Shown here in pieces: positions 17,463 to 21,886 of a stretch of DNA of 21,886 nucleotides. Location: IMG/VR virus record IMGVR_UViG_3300029286_000272, positions 1 through 21,886 of that record; one strand, 5' to 3'. How positions within the stretch are numbered: the first letter of the stretch is position 1; every line of letters starts with the position of its first letter. The position numbers and the translations under genes are program-made. Source of the DNA: a virus. The notes beneath the pieces are model-generated. The model was given only the letters and a program-made list of their open reading frames with translations, searched no databases and was not told the DNA's origin.

Positions 17463-17717
17463 ATGACAATTAAAGAATTTTTGCTTCAATGGAATTGTTC
17501 TCCTGCCGGCAGATTATTCCGCCGCTTCTATATTGTCGGCCTGGCCGCGCTGATTCCGTACTTTATCAGCAAGGTAGGGCTTGACCCAATGACGATCGTT
17601 GACAAGATCATTACCTTGCCGGCAAGTGAGTGGTTATTCTTTGTTAAGTTGTTTGTTGGCGCGGGACTTGTCGGAGGAATCGATAAACTGACGCGTGAAT
17701 GGAAGAATTTATCGTAA
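17463..17717 (+). CDS. small two-transmembrane protein, holin candidate
   Basis: 84 residues. Two hydrophobic helices (about 22-38, FYIVGLAALIPYFISKV, and 57-74, WLFFVKLFVGAGLVGGI) are joined by a short polar loop, with a positively charged C-terminus (DKLTREWKNL). This size and topology fit small holins, which permeabilise the inner membrane for lysis. The gene is the last one of the late + strand block, just before the strong terminator. No endolysin is visible beside it on the same strand, so the holin label is provisional; a virion membrane protein is the alternative. Confidence 0.55.
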   Translation: MTIKEFLLQWNCSPAGRLFRRFYIVGLAALIPYFISKVGLDPMTIVDKIITLPASEWLFFVKLFVGAGLVGGIDKLTREWKNLS

Positions 17718-17754
17718 GGTGTATAATATAGGCAGCCTGTATTGATGCGCCCAA

Positions 17755-17798
17755 TCTTGACGCAAAAACCATCCGAAAGGATGGTTTTTGCGTCAAGA
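17755..17798. terminator. bidirectional intrinsic terminator, perfect 20-bp stem with GAAA loop
   Basis: TCTTGACGCAAAAACCATCC (17755-17774), loop GAAA, then its exact complement (17779-17798). In either direction the core is CCATCC-loop-GGATGG followed by TTTTT, the classic stem plus T-run. It lies where the + strand virion genes meet the - strand genes, so it can stop both convergent transcripts. Confidence 0.88.
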
Positions 17799-17916
17799 TT
17801 TCCCGGGAGTAGAAGGTATAAAGATTGAGCGTTTCCCTGTGATCTCCGGTGTAGAAGAAAAACAAGGCGAAACGATTTATAAGGCTGCCCGAGAATCACA
17901 CTTTTATTTTAATGGC
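17799..17916. other. 118-base gap with no gene called
   Basis: Short open stretches exist on both strands, but none has a credible start and protein-like continuation. The + strand reading through here continues antisense into the transglutaminase-like gene, so I do not call it. Confidence 0.4.
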
Positions 17917-18465
17917 TTAATTAAATTCCGTCAAATTACCCTGATATCTCCAAGCCACCTGATAGTCATTAGGGATGACGATCTCTTGCCCCGGCACGAC
18001 CTTGGCCCAGCGATCGTTCTGGCTCTCCATAACATATGCCGCCAGTTCGTCATTCTCATCAAGGGCAATGATCAACACCGCGCGATGGGGGATCTTCTCA
18101 CCGGTAACAGTCGTTACCATGCAAGTGAATCTGCCGGCGGTGTTCAAGTTGAAGAACTCCGCGGCGCGCGAGCAGAACGATCCGGAGAAGTTGTCGCAAT
18201 CGAAGGTGTCGGTGATATACTTTTTCCGCTCGGTCCAGTCCAACGCCATGATCTCCTGCCATATCGACCACTTGGCGACTTGATATTTCATGTCGTAAAG
18301 CGCGACCGAGATGGTCGGGAAGTATTTTTTGATCGCCGCGTTCATCTGTACTGAAGTGATCTTCTGATATTCCGGTTTGATGAAAGTGGTGACTGCTATC
18401 TCGATATTTTTACGCAGCAATTCGACAAACTGCTGGTAATTAGCTTTCAATTTTTCATCTGCCAT
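17917..18465 (-). CDS. transglutaminase-like (papain-fold) protein
   Basis: 182 residues. The diagnostic parts are TDTFDCDNFSGSFCSRAAEF with Cys90, PHRAVLIIALDENDELAAYV with His127, and MESQND (147-151), giving a Cys...His...Asp/Glu order like transglutaminase-like cysteine peptidases ('DCDDF...HA...E.Q'). The N-terminal about 80 residues are helical. No signal peptide is present. Upstream, GGGAA lies a few bases before ATG. It is the last gene of the - strand run, followed by the shared terminator. Possible roles are protein or peptidoglycan-peptide cleavage (a lysis enzyme next to the holin candidate) or a host-takeover hydrolase. His127 is followed by Arg rather than the usual Ala, a small deviation. 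Confidence 0.6.
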   Translation of the reverse strand: MADEKLKANYQQFVELLRKNIEIAVTTFIKPEYQKITSVQMNAAIKKYFPTISVALYDMKYQVAKWSIWQEIMALDWTERKKYITDTFDCDNFSGSFCSRAAEFFNLNTAGRFTCMVTTVTGEKIPHRAVLIIALDENDELAAYVMESQNDRWAKVVPGQEIVIPNDYQVAWRYQGNLTEFN

Positions 18466-18496
18466 TTGTTTCCCGCCAAATTACGGTCGGGTATTA

Positions 18497-18607
18497 TTAT
18501 TTTATTACCCAATTAAGAAACTCTTCCGCCGCCATCAACCCTACGACCACCGCCACTATCAACGCTATGTTAATGGTGTAGAGGATTTGCCAGTGCTTCT
18601 CAAGCAC
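18497..18607 (-). CDS. 36-aa single-pass membrane microprotein (GTG start)
   Basis: 36 residues from GTG 18607, whose start overlaps the stop of the zinc-ribbon gene by eight bases. AAGGA lies eight bases upstream of the GTG. The middle is one hydrophobic helix (ILYTINIALIVAVVVGLMAA) flanked by charged ends (LEKHW, EEFLNWVIK). Overlap and SD support a coupled gene. A membrane-acting peptide is likely; the role is unknown. Confidence 0.5.
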   Translation of the reverse strand: MLEKHWQILYTINIALIVAVVVGLMAAEEFLNWVIK

Positions 18608-18929
18608 CGCCTTCGTCCTTGGTTATCGTCCACTTGCTGTTCGTATAGTCAAAGTTCCACGTTCCGCAATTACATCGGTAAGGGAAAATAGGATTGCCAT
18701 TACCCAAAATTATGGTGTTACATATCGGACAAAACATCTTAAAAACTTTAACTCGCTTCCAAACTGGTTGTGGATTATTTTTATCTGTAAACCCCTTTTT
18801 CGTCGTCTGTAAACCATTCCTCTCCTCAATCTCCCTCTGGCCGACTGCCAAGGATTGATCCATATTCTTTTTTACTGCTTCGGTGGGGCATAGTTGTTTG
18901 GGCATAATTTCGCCAGTATAATTATCCAT
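18600..18929 (-). CDS. zinc-ribbon protein, unknown function
   Basis: 109 residues from ATG 18929 (an internal Met at residue 9 is an alternative start). The C-terminal half has a zinc ribbon: FCPICNTII with Cys67/Cys70 and YRCNCGTWNF with Cys86/Cys88, so C-x2-C-x15-C-x-C. The N-terminus is polar and probably helical (AVGQREIEERNG). It starts three bases after the stop of the 56-residue gene, so the two are probably co-transcribed. Zinc ribbons of this size often bind nucleic acid or RNA polymerase, but nothing here shows a partner. Confidence 0.68.
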   Translation of the reverse strand: MDNYTGEIMPKQLCPTEAVKKNMDQSLAVGQREIEERNGLQTTKKGFTDKNNPQPVWKRVKVFKMFCPICNTIILGNGNPIFPYRCNCGTWNFDYTNSKWTITKDEGGA

Positions 18930-18932
18930 AAA

Positions 18933-19103
18933 CTATTTTGTCTTCATCAGCCTTGCGACCAATTTTTTATCGTATGCCTTCGGTTCTTTTTCGACATCAT
19001 CAGCTAAACTCCGCAACCACTTAGCCAATCTTTTTACTGTTGGGCTTTTCATTTCTGGAAGTCCGTAAACTACTAATCTTGCGTGATAATCAAACTTTTC
19101 CAT
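18933..19103 (-). CDS. 56-aa basic helical protein, unknown
   Basis: 56 residues from ATG 19103 to TAG 18933, opening MEKFDYHARLVVYGLPEM, then SPTVKRLAKWLRSLADDVEK and a Lys-rich end. Amphipathic helices dominate and there are no cysteines or membrane segments. The preceding GGGAAG is nine bases before the ATG. It fills the gap between the zinc-finger and zinc-ribbon genes on the same strand with very short spacers, which is why I accept it despite its size. No family recognised. Confidence 0.6.
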   Translation of the reverse strand: MEKFDYHARLVVYGLPEMKSPTVKRLAKWLRSLADDVEKEPKAYDKKLVARLMKTK

Positions 19104-19137
19104 TTTATTTCGCTTCCCTTTCGGGATAGCGTATTAA

Positions 19138-19326
19138 TTATTTTTTTTGTGAATATTTCCAAGTTCCAGTATCTCCGTGCGTGAAAGTAATAGTGCAATC
19201 TTCTTTTTTTTCACGATGCATAGCCCGATGTCTTGTTATTCCGAGCCAATGAAAGTATTTTTTACAAGTATGGCAATAACAATTTTTTTCACTCGTTACA
19301 TACATAAATTTAAGTTTCCGGGCCAT
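19138..19326 (-). CDS. C2H2-like zinc-finger protein (62 aa)
   Basis: Read from ATG 19326 (62 residues). In-frame GTG 19335 and TTG 19338 would add three to four residues but lie inside the putative leader RNA. It contains CHTCKKYFHWLGITRHRAMH: Cys18-x2-Cys21, Phe25, then His33-x3-His37, a C2H2 finger one residue shorter than the classical C-x12-H spacing. The 'LGITRHRAMHR' helix is of the kind seen in small phage and bacterial finger proteins. The C-terminal part is a short beta strand region (CTITFTHGDTGTW). Likely DNA binding, perhaps regulatory. The start codon abuts the GGGGG strand of the putative leader RNA. Confidence 0.68.
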   Translation of the reverse strand: MARKLKFMYVTSEKNCYCHTCKKYFHWLGITRHRAMHREKKEDCTITFTHGDTGTWKYSQKK

Positions 19327-19423
19327 CCCCCGCACCAAGAAACGGGAGGATGGGTTGCCACTGGCGGGAGCTTGGAACTCTCCCTACTAAGTTCCTTGGA
19401 CTTCCGCACAGTCCCGTAGGGGG
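19327..19423 (-). ncRNA. putative structured leader RNA with pseudoknot
   Basis: Read on the - strand. CCCCC (19419-19423) can pair with GGGGG (19327-19331) to close about 97 nt. Inside are a hairpin with 5-bp arms (19410-19414 with 19398-19402), a hairpin with 6-bp arms (19390-19395 with 19374-19379), and GGGAG of its loop (19380-19384) complementary to CTCCC at 19366-19370, an H-type pseudoknot. The last GGGGG touches ATG 19326 of the zinc-finger gene. The stretch has no convincing ORF, while flanks on both sides are coding. Not a family I can name; it could act as a cis-regulator hiding the start. Confidence 0.45.
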
Positions 19424-19428
19424 TTATT

Positions 19429-19608
19429 TTAAAATGGTTTTATGATCCTTTTAGTGGTGATTTTAAAGAATTCAATATTGTCTTTATTGTCCCAATCGAC
19501 AAAGAAAAAAAGCAGAAGAATAAGGAATGGCAAGGCTAATAATTTAAACGGATATATCGTTAAGTTTAGTATTATTTTTCTTGGCCAATTCAAATATTTT
19601 AAGATCAT
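19429..19608 (-). CDS. 59-aa membrane microprotein
   Basis: 59 residues from ATG 19608, which overlaps the previous stop (ATGA), ending with TAA at 19429. A hydrophobic helix spans about 22-37 (KLLALPFLILLLFFFVD), preceded by a basic, amphipathic segment (LKYLNWPRKIILNL) and followed by an acidic DWDNKDN and a basic tail. Positive residues before the helix and acidic ones just after favour the N-terminus inside. The gene abuts the leader RNA. Unknown function; overlap and coding continuity support it. Confidence 0.6.
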   Translation of the reverse strand: MILKYLNWPRKIILNLTIYPFKLLALPFLILLLFFFVDWDNKDNIEFFKITTKRIIKPF

Positions 19609-19772
19609 TTCTTTCCCCCGCTTTTGGCGGGCGTGGTTACTTTTTCTTTAAATTCAGAACATTGATAAACGAGACCTTCACTGTTGTTTTCGATAAAACA
19701 ATTTTTGCCTGTGTGTTCGCAATACGGGCAGATATGACAGTGGGTTTGGCCTTCGGGTGAATCTTTAAACAT
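19605..19772 (-). CDS. 55-aa cysteine-rich (zinc-binding) microprotein
   Basis: 55 residues from ATG 19772 to TGA 19605. It contains CHICPYC (Cys12, Cys15, Cys18), Cys25 and Cys38, compatible with a small zinc knuckle or ribbon. Its start overlaps the end of the shifted phosphoesterase frame by eight bases, and its stop overlaps the next start by four, so it sits in a coupled chain. No SD. The tail is Lys/Gly-rich (TTPAKSGGKK). Function unknown. Confidence 0.62.
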   Translation of the reverse strand: MFKDSPEGQTHCHICPYCEHTGKNCFIENNSEGLVYQCSEFKEKVTTPAKSGGKK

Positions 19773-20281
19773 AGGTTTTAGTTTTATCCATTAGAATATC
19801 CAACCTTGTTGGCGGATATCCGGCCACTTCCGGTGAAATGTCTATGTGGTACTGCTTGTCATAGTAATCACAATATTCTTCGCTTCGGTGCATATTACCG
19901 TGGGTATGGCCGTGGATATTGTAGGTATTGAGGCCTTTGGGGGCGATGGGTTAGGTGAAGATAGTGGCCTCGGTATATTATCTCTATGCCATCAACGACC
20001 GCATACCAGCCGTTATTCATGTACCAAGTGATTGATTTTTTGTCGTGGTTGCCCCGGACTAATACCTTTTTACACTTTAATCCAGCCAATCTTTGATGAA
20101 CCTCTAAATCATCGCCGATACAAATATCCCCCAAATGGAAAAGGACATCTTCGACAGGGATTGTTTCCAAACCATTCCAAAGTTTCTCTTGCCAATCACC
20201 ACTTCGTTCTCCCCATTCATCAAGTTTGGTATGGGAAAAGTGAGTATCGGTTATAAGCCAAATTTTAGTTTCGTTATCCAT
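19765..20281 (-). pseudogene. calcineurin-like metallophosphoesterase split by a one-base frameshift
   Basis: The N-terminal frame from ATG 20281 shows the family's metal motifs: ITDTHFSH (Asp12, His14), FHLGDI (Asp52), RGNHD (Asn78, His79) and LTHRP. It then runs into nonsense and stops at 19895. Removing one base in the G5 run at 19939-19943 (C5 in coding sense) restores HRPKGLNTYNIHGHTHGNMH, the missing C-terminal GHTH motif, then DISPEVAGYPPTRLDILMD, ending at TAA 19765-19767. The restored length is 171 residues, normal for small phage or bacterial phosphoesterases of this type. Either a sequencing/assembly indel, a recent mutation, or +1 slippage on CCC-C. The enzyme would cleave phosphodiester or phosphomonoester bonds; the substrate is unknown. 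Confidence 0.8.
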
Positions 20282-20304
20282 TATTTTTTATTACATCCAC
20301 TTTT

Positions 20305-20408
20305 CACGGGGCAAGGATTCAAACCTTGCACTTGCAGATTTTATTTTTCTCTATTACCTGCTTCCCTCGTTTTTGACGGGATAACTTTGTAACTTTCGTC
20401 CACCCGTG
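20305..20408 (-). ncRNA. tRNA-like structure with oversized loops
   Basis: On the - strand CACGGG (20403-20408) pairs with CCCGTG (20305-20310) like an acceptor stem. A 5-bp T-arm with loop TTTGAAT occupies 20312-20328, seven bases before the 3' end as in tRNA. Five bases upstream TCTGC (20334-20338) pairs with GCAGG (20357-20361) like an anticodon stem. However the 'anticodon' loop is 18 nt, the D-arm side about 40 nt, U33 is absent and no CCA is encoded. So this is a degenerate tRNA, a tRNA mimic or an interrupted tRNA, not a normal one. Confidence 0.35.
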
Positions 20409-20422
20409 AAAGGTGGAAATAA

Positions 20423-20488
20423 TTAAAGCTTATAATCTTGAATCAATAGGAATAGCCAATAAAGCACAGCTCCGATTATTTGATTCAT
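20423..20488 (-). CDS. possible 21-aa membrane micro-ORF
   Basis: ATG 20488 overlaps the stop of the 160-residue gene (ATGA) and the ORF ends at TAA 20423. It reads as one hydrophobic helix (IIGAVLYWLFLLIQ) with a charged end. The four-base overlap and hydrophobicity are suggestive, but at this length chance is a real possibility. Confidence 0.3.
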   Translation of the reverse strand: MNQIIGAVLYWLFLLIQDYKL

Positions 20489-20967
20489 TTTTTTATCACT
20501 ACTTTAATTATTAGTTTTTTTCCATTTGGCTTGGTAAATTGATAACAAGGATGTAGCTCACCGTCCATAATGCAATAATTAACTTCTGTCACCTTCATCA
20601 CCTCGCACTCCTCCTCTTCGGGCAGGGCGGGGAAAACCATCCACCAATAATCCCAAGTACCAATTTCATAATAGATTTTTGGTAATTTAATTTCAGAAAT
20701 TTTATAACTATTCTTGCTGAACTCATTCATCACCCTCTCTCCCACCTTAAACTCGTACGGCTTGGGAGGGATTGGGGTTACTTTGGTAACGGTCTCCTCA
20801 ATCAGTGCTCCGTCTTTATCCATCGCAAAATCATTTTCGTTTTCTTTAAAGCCGTAAAAATGACTTATGGTGGCATAATAAACAACTGCATTTTTGCCGT
20901 TTTCATATTCCACCTCCACCGCAAACCCCTTGTTCAAATAAAACTCAATTTTTTGTTGGTTGGTCAT
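20485..20967 (-). CDS. hypothetical protein, 160 aa
   Basis: 160 residues from ATG 20967, overlapping the previous stop by four bases (ATGA). It starts with a helix (TNQQKIEFYLNKGFAVEVEY) and has mixed beta segments, a Pro stretch (VTPIPPKPYEF), the phrase KVGERVMNEFSKNSYKISEI (SH3-like 'vGdrV' strand) and an aromatic section (YYEIGTWDYWWMVFPALPEE). The two cysteines are far apart. The KVGERV strand suggests a small SH3-type beta barrel, but I cannot assign a role. It belongs to the - strand chain. Confidence 0.65.
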   Translation of the reverse strand: MTNQQKIEFYLNKGFAVEVEYENGKNAVVYYATISHFYGFKENENDFAMDKDGALIEETVTKVTPIPPKPYEFKVGERVMNEFSKNSYKISEIKLPKIYYEIGTWDYWWMVFPALPEEEECEVMKVTEVNYCIMDGELHPCYQFTKPNGKKLIIKVVIKK

Positions 20968-21008
20968 TTTGTTTTTGTTAATAAAGAAATTCCATACTCA
21001 ATAATTTT
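20961..21008. repeat. 48-bp direct repeat, copy A
   Basis: Identical over 48 bases to 21790-21837. It covers the last codons of the Ala-repeat gene and the first codon of the next gene. Confidence 0.88.
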
Positions 21009-21491
21009 TGTTTTCATTGCGGAACGGGCGGCGGAATCGGCGGAATAGGCGGCGAAATAGGCGGCGGAATCGGCGGAATAGGCGGCGGAACGGGCGGCGG
21101 AATAGGCGGCGAAATAGGCGGCGAAATAGGCGGCGAAATAGGCGGCGAAATAGGCGGCGGAATCGGCGGCGTCTTTATTATCTTGCGTTGGATTTTCTAT
21201 ACATTTTTGCGCGGCTTCAATGGCTTTGCGGGGGCGGTCATCTCCGGGGTATTGTCGTTCATAAATATCAATCACTTGCAAGGCGGAAAAACAGGCATAA
21301 CTGACATATTCCTTGTAATCCATAATCCTCACAATTAGCCAATTCGCCCAGTCCCACTTGTCATCGGCAACAAGGCGGCGAATTACGGCGACGGGTTCTT
21401 TGTCCTCATACTTGGATACCCAATCTTTGCCTTCGGCGCAGGCATAGATTGAGACCAAAAATTTGTCGGTGATTTTAAGATTTCGTGTCAT
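20964..21491 (-). CDS. alanine-repeat protein, Imm5-like
   Basis: 175 residues. The N-terminal half (LKITDKFLVSIYACAEGKDW, LQVIDIYERQYPGDDRPRKA, then IEAAQKC) resembles the Imm5-like / Ala-rich helical proteins common in phages and toxin-immunity loci, where 'YP-DDRPRKAIEAA' is a hallmark. Residues about 111-158 are a repeat of four-residue units (AAYF, AAYS, AARS, AADS) encoded by 12-nt tandem copies. The end is KTKIIEYGISLLTKTK. The start ATG 21491 overlaps the upstream gene by 17 bases, with no SD. The immunity role is only a family label; in phages the job is unknown. A partial second copy lies at the window end. Confidence 0.7.
   Translation of the reverse strand: MTRNLKITDKFLVSIYACAEGKDWVSKYEDKEPVAVIRRLVADDKWDWANWLIVRIMDYKEYVSYACFSALQVIDIYERQYPGDDRPRKAIEAAQKCIENPTQDNKDAADSAAYFAAYFAAYFAAYFAAYSAARSAAYSADSAAYFAAYSADSAARSAMKTKIIEYGISLLTKTK
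21018..21161 (-). repeat. 12-nt tandem repeat encoding A-A-Y-F units
   Basis: On the + strand the unit GGCGGCGAAATA and its variants (GGCGGAATCGGC, GGCGGCGGAATA and similar) repeats about twelve times without breaking the - strand frame. Every unit is a whole number of codons, so copy number can change without a frameshift. A coding minisatellite prone to slippage. Confidence 0.85.
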
Positions 21492-21714
21492 TGTTTTTTA
21501 GGTTAGAGATTAAATCAATAATTGTGTTTCTCGCTATCACTACGCCGTTGCTTTCATCTAACTTTTTTTTAAATAAACGAGGACTTTTCTGATAATATCC
21601 ATAAAGTTCTTTTTCCAAATCGGCCAGTTTTTCTGTCACTTGCCTTAAACTTTCAATCTTGGCCTTGCGGATTTCCTGGCGGAGGAAGGATTTTAATTCG
21701 CTTATTCTTTCCAT
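21475..21714 (-). CDS. coiled-coil protein, 79 aa as read, probably missing its true N-terminus
   Basis: From ATG 21714 it gives a helical, charged protein (ISELKSFLRQEIRKAKIESL, TEKLADLEKELYGYYQK). The same frame continues upstream without a stop to 21795 and reads EPWADRFDKEFPSPDGRDF, which resembles the N-terminus of small phage proteins ('W-x-x-R-F-D-K-E-F'), yet has no start codon. An ATG at 21796 is one base out of frame. So either a one-base indel hides the start or the duplication beside it removed it. Function unknown. Confidence 0.6.
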   Translation of the reverse strand: MERISELKSFLRQEIRKAKIESLRQVTEKLADLEKELYGYYQKSPRLFKKKLDESNGVVIARNTIIDLISNLKNNDTKS

Positions 21715-21789
21715 TCCGATAAAATCTCTACCATCGGGGCTTGGAAACTCTTTATCAAACCTATCAGCCCACGGTTCTTGGTTGTTGTT

Positions 21790-21837
21790 TGGTCATTTTG
21801 TTTTTGTTAATAAAGAAATTCCATACTCAATAATTTT
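21790..21837. repeat. 48-bp direct repeat, copy B
   Basis: Second copy of the sequence at 20961-21008. Beyond this core the two flanks diverge quickly on both sides. Confidence 0.88.
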
Positions 21838-21886
21838 GGTTTTTATTTCCGCCTCCGCCGCCCACGCCGCCGCCCTCGCCGCCCTC
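21793..21886 (-). CDS. C-terminus of a second Ala-repeat (Imm5-like) protein, partial
   Basis: The - strand frame entering at the window edge reads RAARAAAWAAEAEIKTK and then the same IIEYGISLLTKTK end as the 175-residue gene, stopping at TGA 21793-21795. Its Ala-repeat units use Arg and Trp instead of Tyr and Phe and different codons, so this is a diverged paralogue whose 3' end has stayed identical. The start lies outside the window. Confidence 0.7.
   Translation of the reverse strand, partial: RAARAAAWAAEAEIKTKIIEYGISLLTKTK

Noticed and set aside
17721-17730. TATAAT-like -10 box just before the terminator, which could drive a tiny RNA
   Set aside because: No matching -35 at a sensible distance and no extended -10; could be chance in an AT-rich spot.
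17788-18354. Long + strand ORF (188 codons) beyond the terminator
   Set aside because: It starts with TTG inside the terminator hairpin and runs antisense to the transglutaminase-like gene, whose frame has family motifs; a shadow reading.
19442-19651. + strand 69-codon ORF
   Set aside because: Antisense to two coupled - strand microproteins that have overlapping start/stop codons and coherent composition.
20135-20392. + strand ORF across the phosphoesterase and tRNA-like region
   Set aside because: Antisense to phosphoesterase motifs; no recognisable features.
21018-21161. Possible CRISPR array
   Set aside because: Units are only 12 nt, contiguous, without spacers, and stay in frame with a protein; it is a coding tandem repeat.
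21008-21304. + strand ORF rich in Arg-Asn-Arg repeats
   Set aside because: Produced by the antisense of the 12-nt Ala-repeat minisatellite; no protein-like part outside the repeat.

Overview
The window looks like part of the genome of an uncultivated tailed dsDNA phage with podovirus-type neck and ejection proteins. I infer this from family-like features in the proteins: a head-tail adaptor followed by a P22 gp10-like nozzle/stopper protein, a fibre with a C-terminal S74-type chaperone, a glycine-rich adhesin-like protein, a LysM ejection protein and a 1373-residue internal virion protein. TGA is used as an ordinary stop (many ATGA overlaps), so no recoding is seen. Most start codons are preceded by A/T-rich leaders without a Shine-Dalgarno (SD) sequence. 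That would suit a host with SD-independent initiation such as Bacteroidota, but it does not prove one.

Left to right on the + strand (1-17717): the 3' end of a virion decoration or fibre-like gene; a long hairpin; a small beta-rich virion protein; a coiled-coil protein; an AT-rich HNH homing endonuclease gene wedged between virion genes; a 1000-residue tail fibre; a single-pass membrane protein; three tandem, translationally coupled, cysteine-rich microproteins (5599-5997) that look like paralogues; a small CxxC protein; adaptor; nozzle; Gly-rich adhesin-like protein; two helical or LysM ejection proteins; the giant ejection protein; and a two-transmembrane holin-like protein. A perfect 20-bp-stem hairpin at 17755-17798 separates this late virion block from the rest.

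From 17917 to 21886 all recognisable genes lie on the - strand, packed head to tail. They are mostly small zinc-binding, membrane or hypothetical proteins typical of a phage accessory or early region: a transglutaminase-like protein, zinc-ribbon and C2H2-like finger proteins, several microproteins, a calcineurin-like phosphoesterase broken by a one-base frameshift, and an alanine-rich protein with a 12-nt tandem repeat that is partly duplicated at the window edge. Two non-coding elements stand out there: a possible pseudoknotted leader RNA (19327-19423) and a tRNA-like fold with oversized loops (20305-20408).

Three places (A-run near 15329, G-run at 19939, and near 21782-21796) show coherent protein reading that jumps frame by one base. 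Either the assembly contains homopolymer-type indels or these are genuine frameshifts. Read-level data would settle this. The best candidates for something undescribed are the Cys-rich microprotein trio, the structured RNA ahead of the zinc-finger gene, and the GNAT-like module with its dual-frame tail embedded in the ejection protein.
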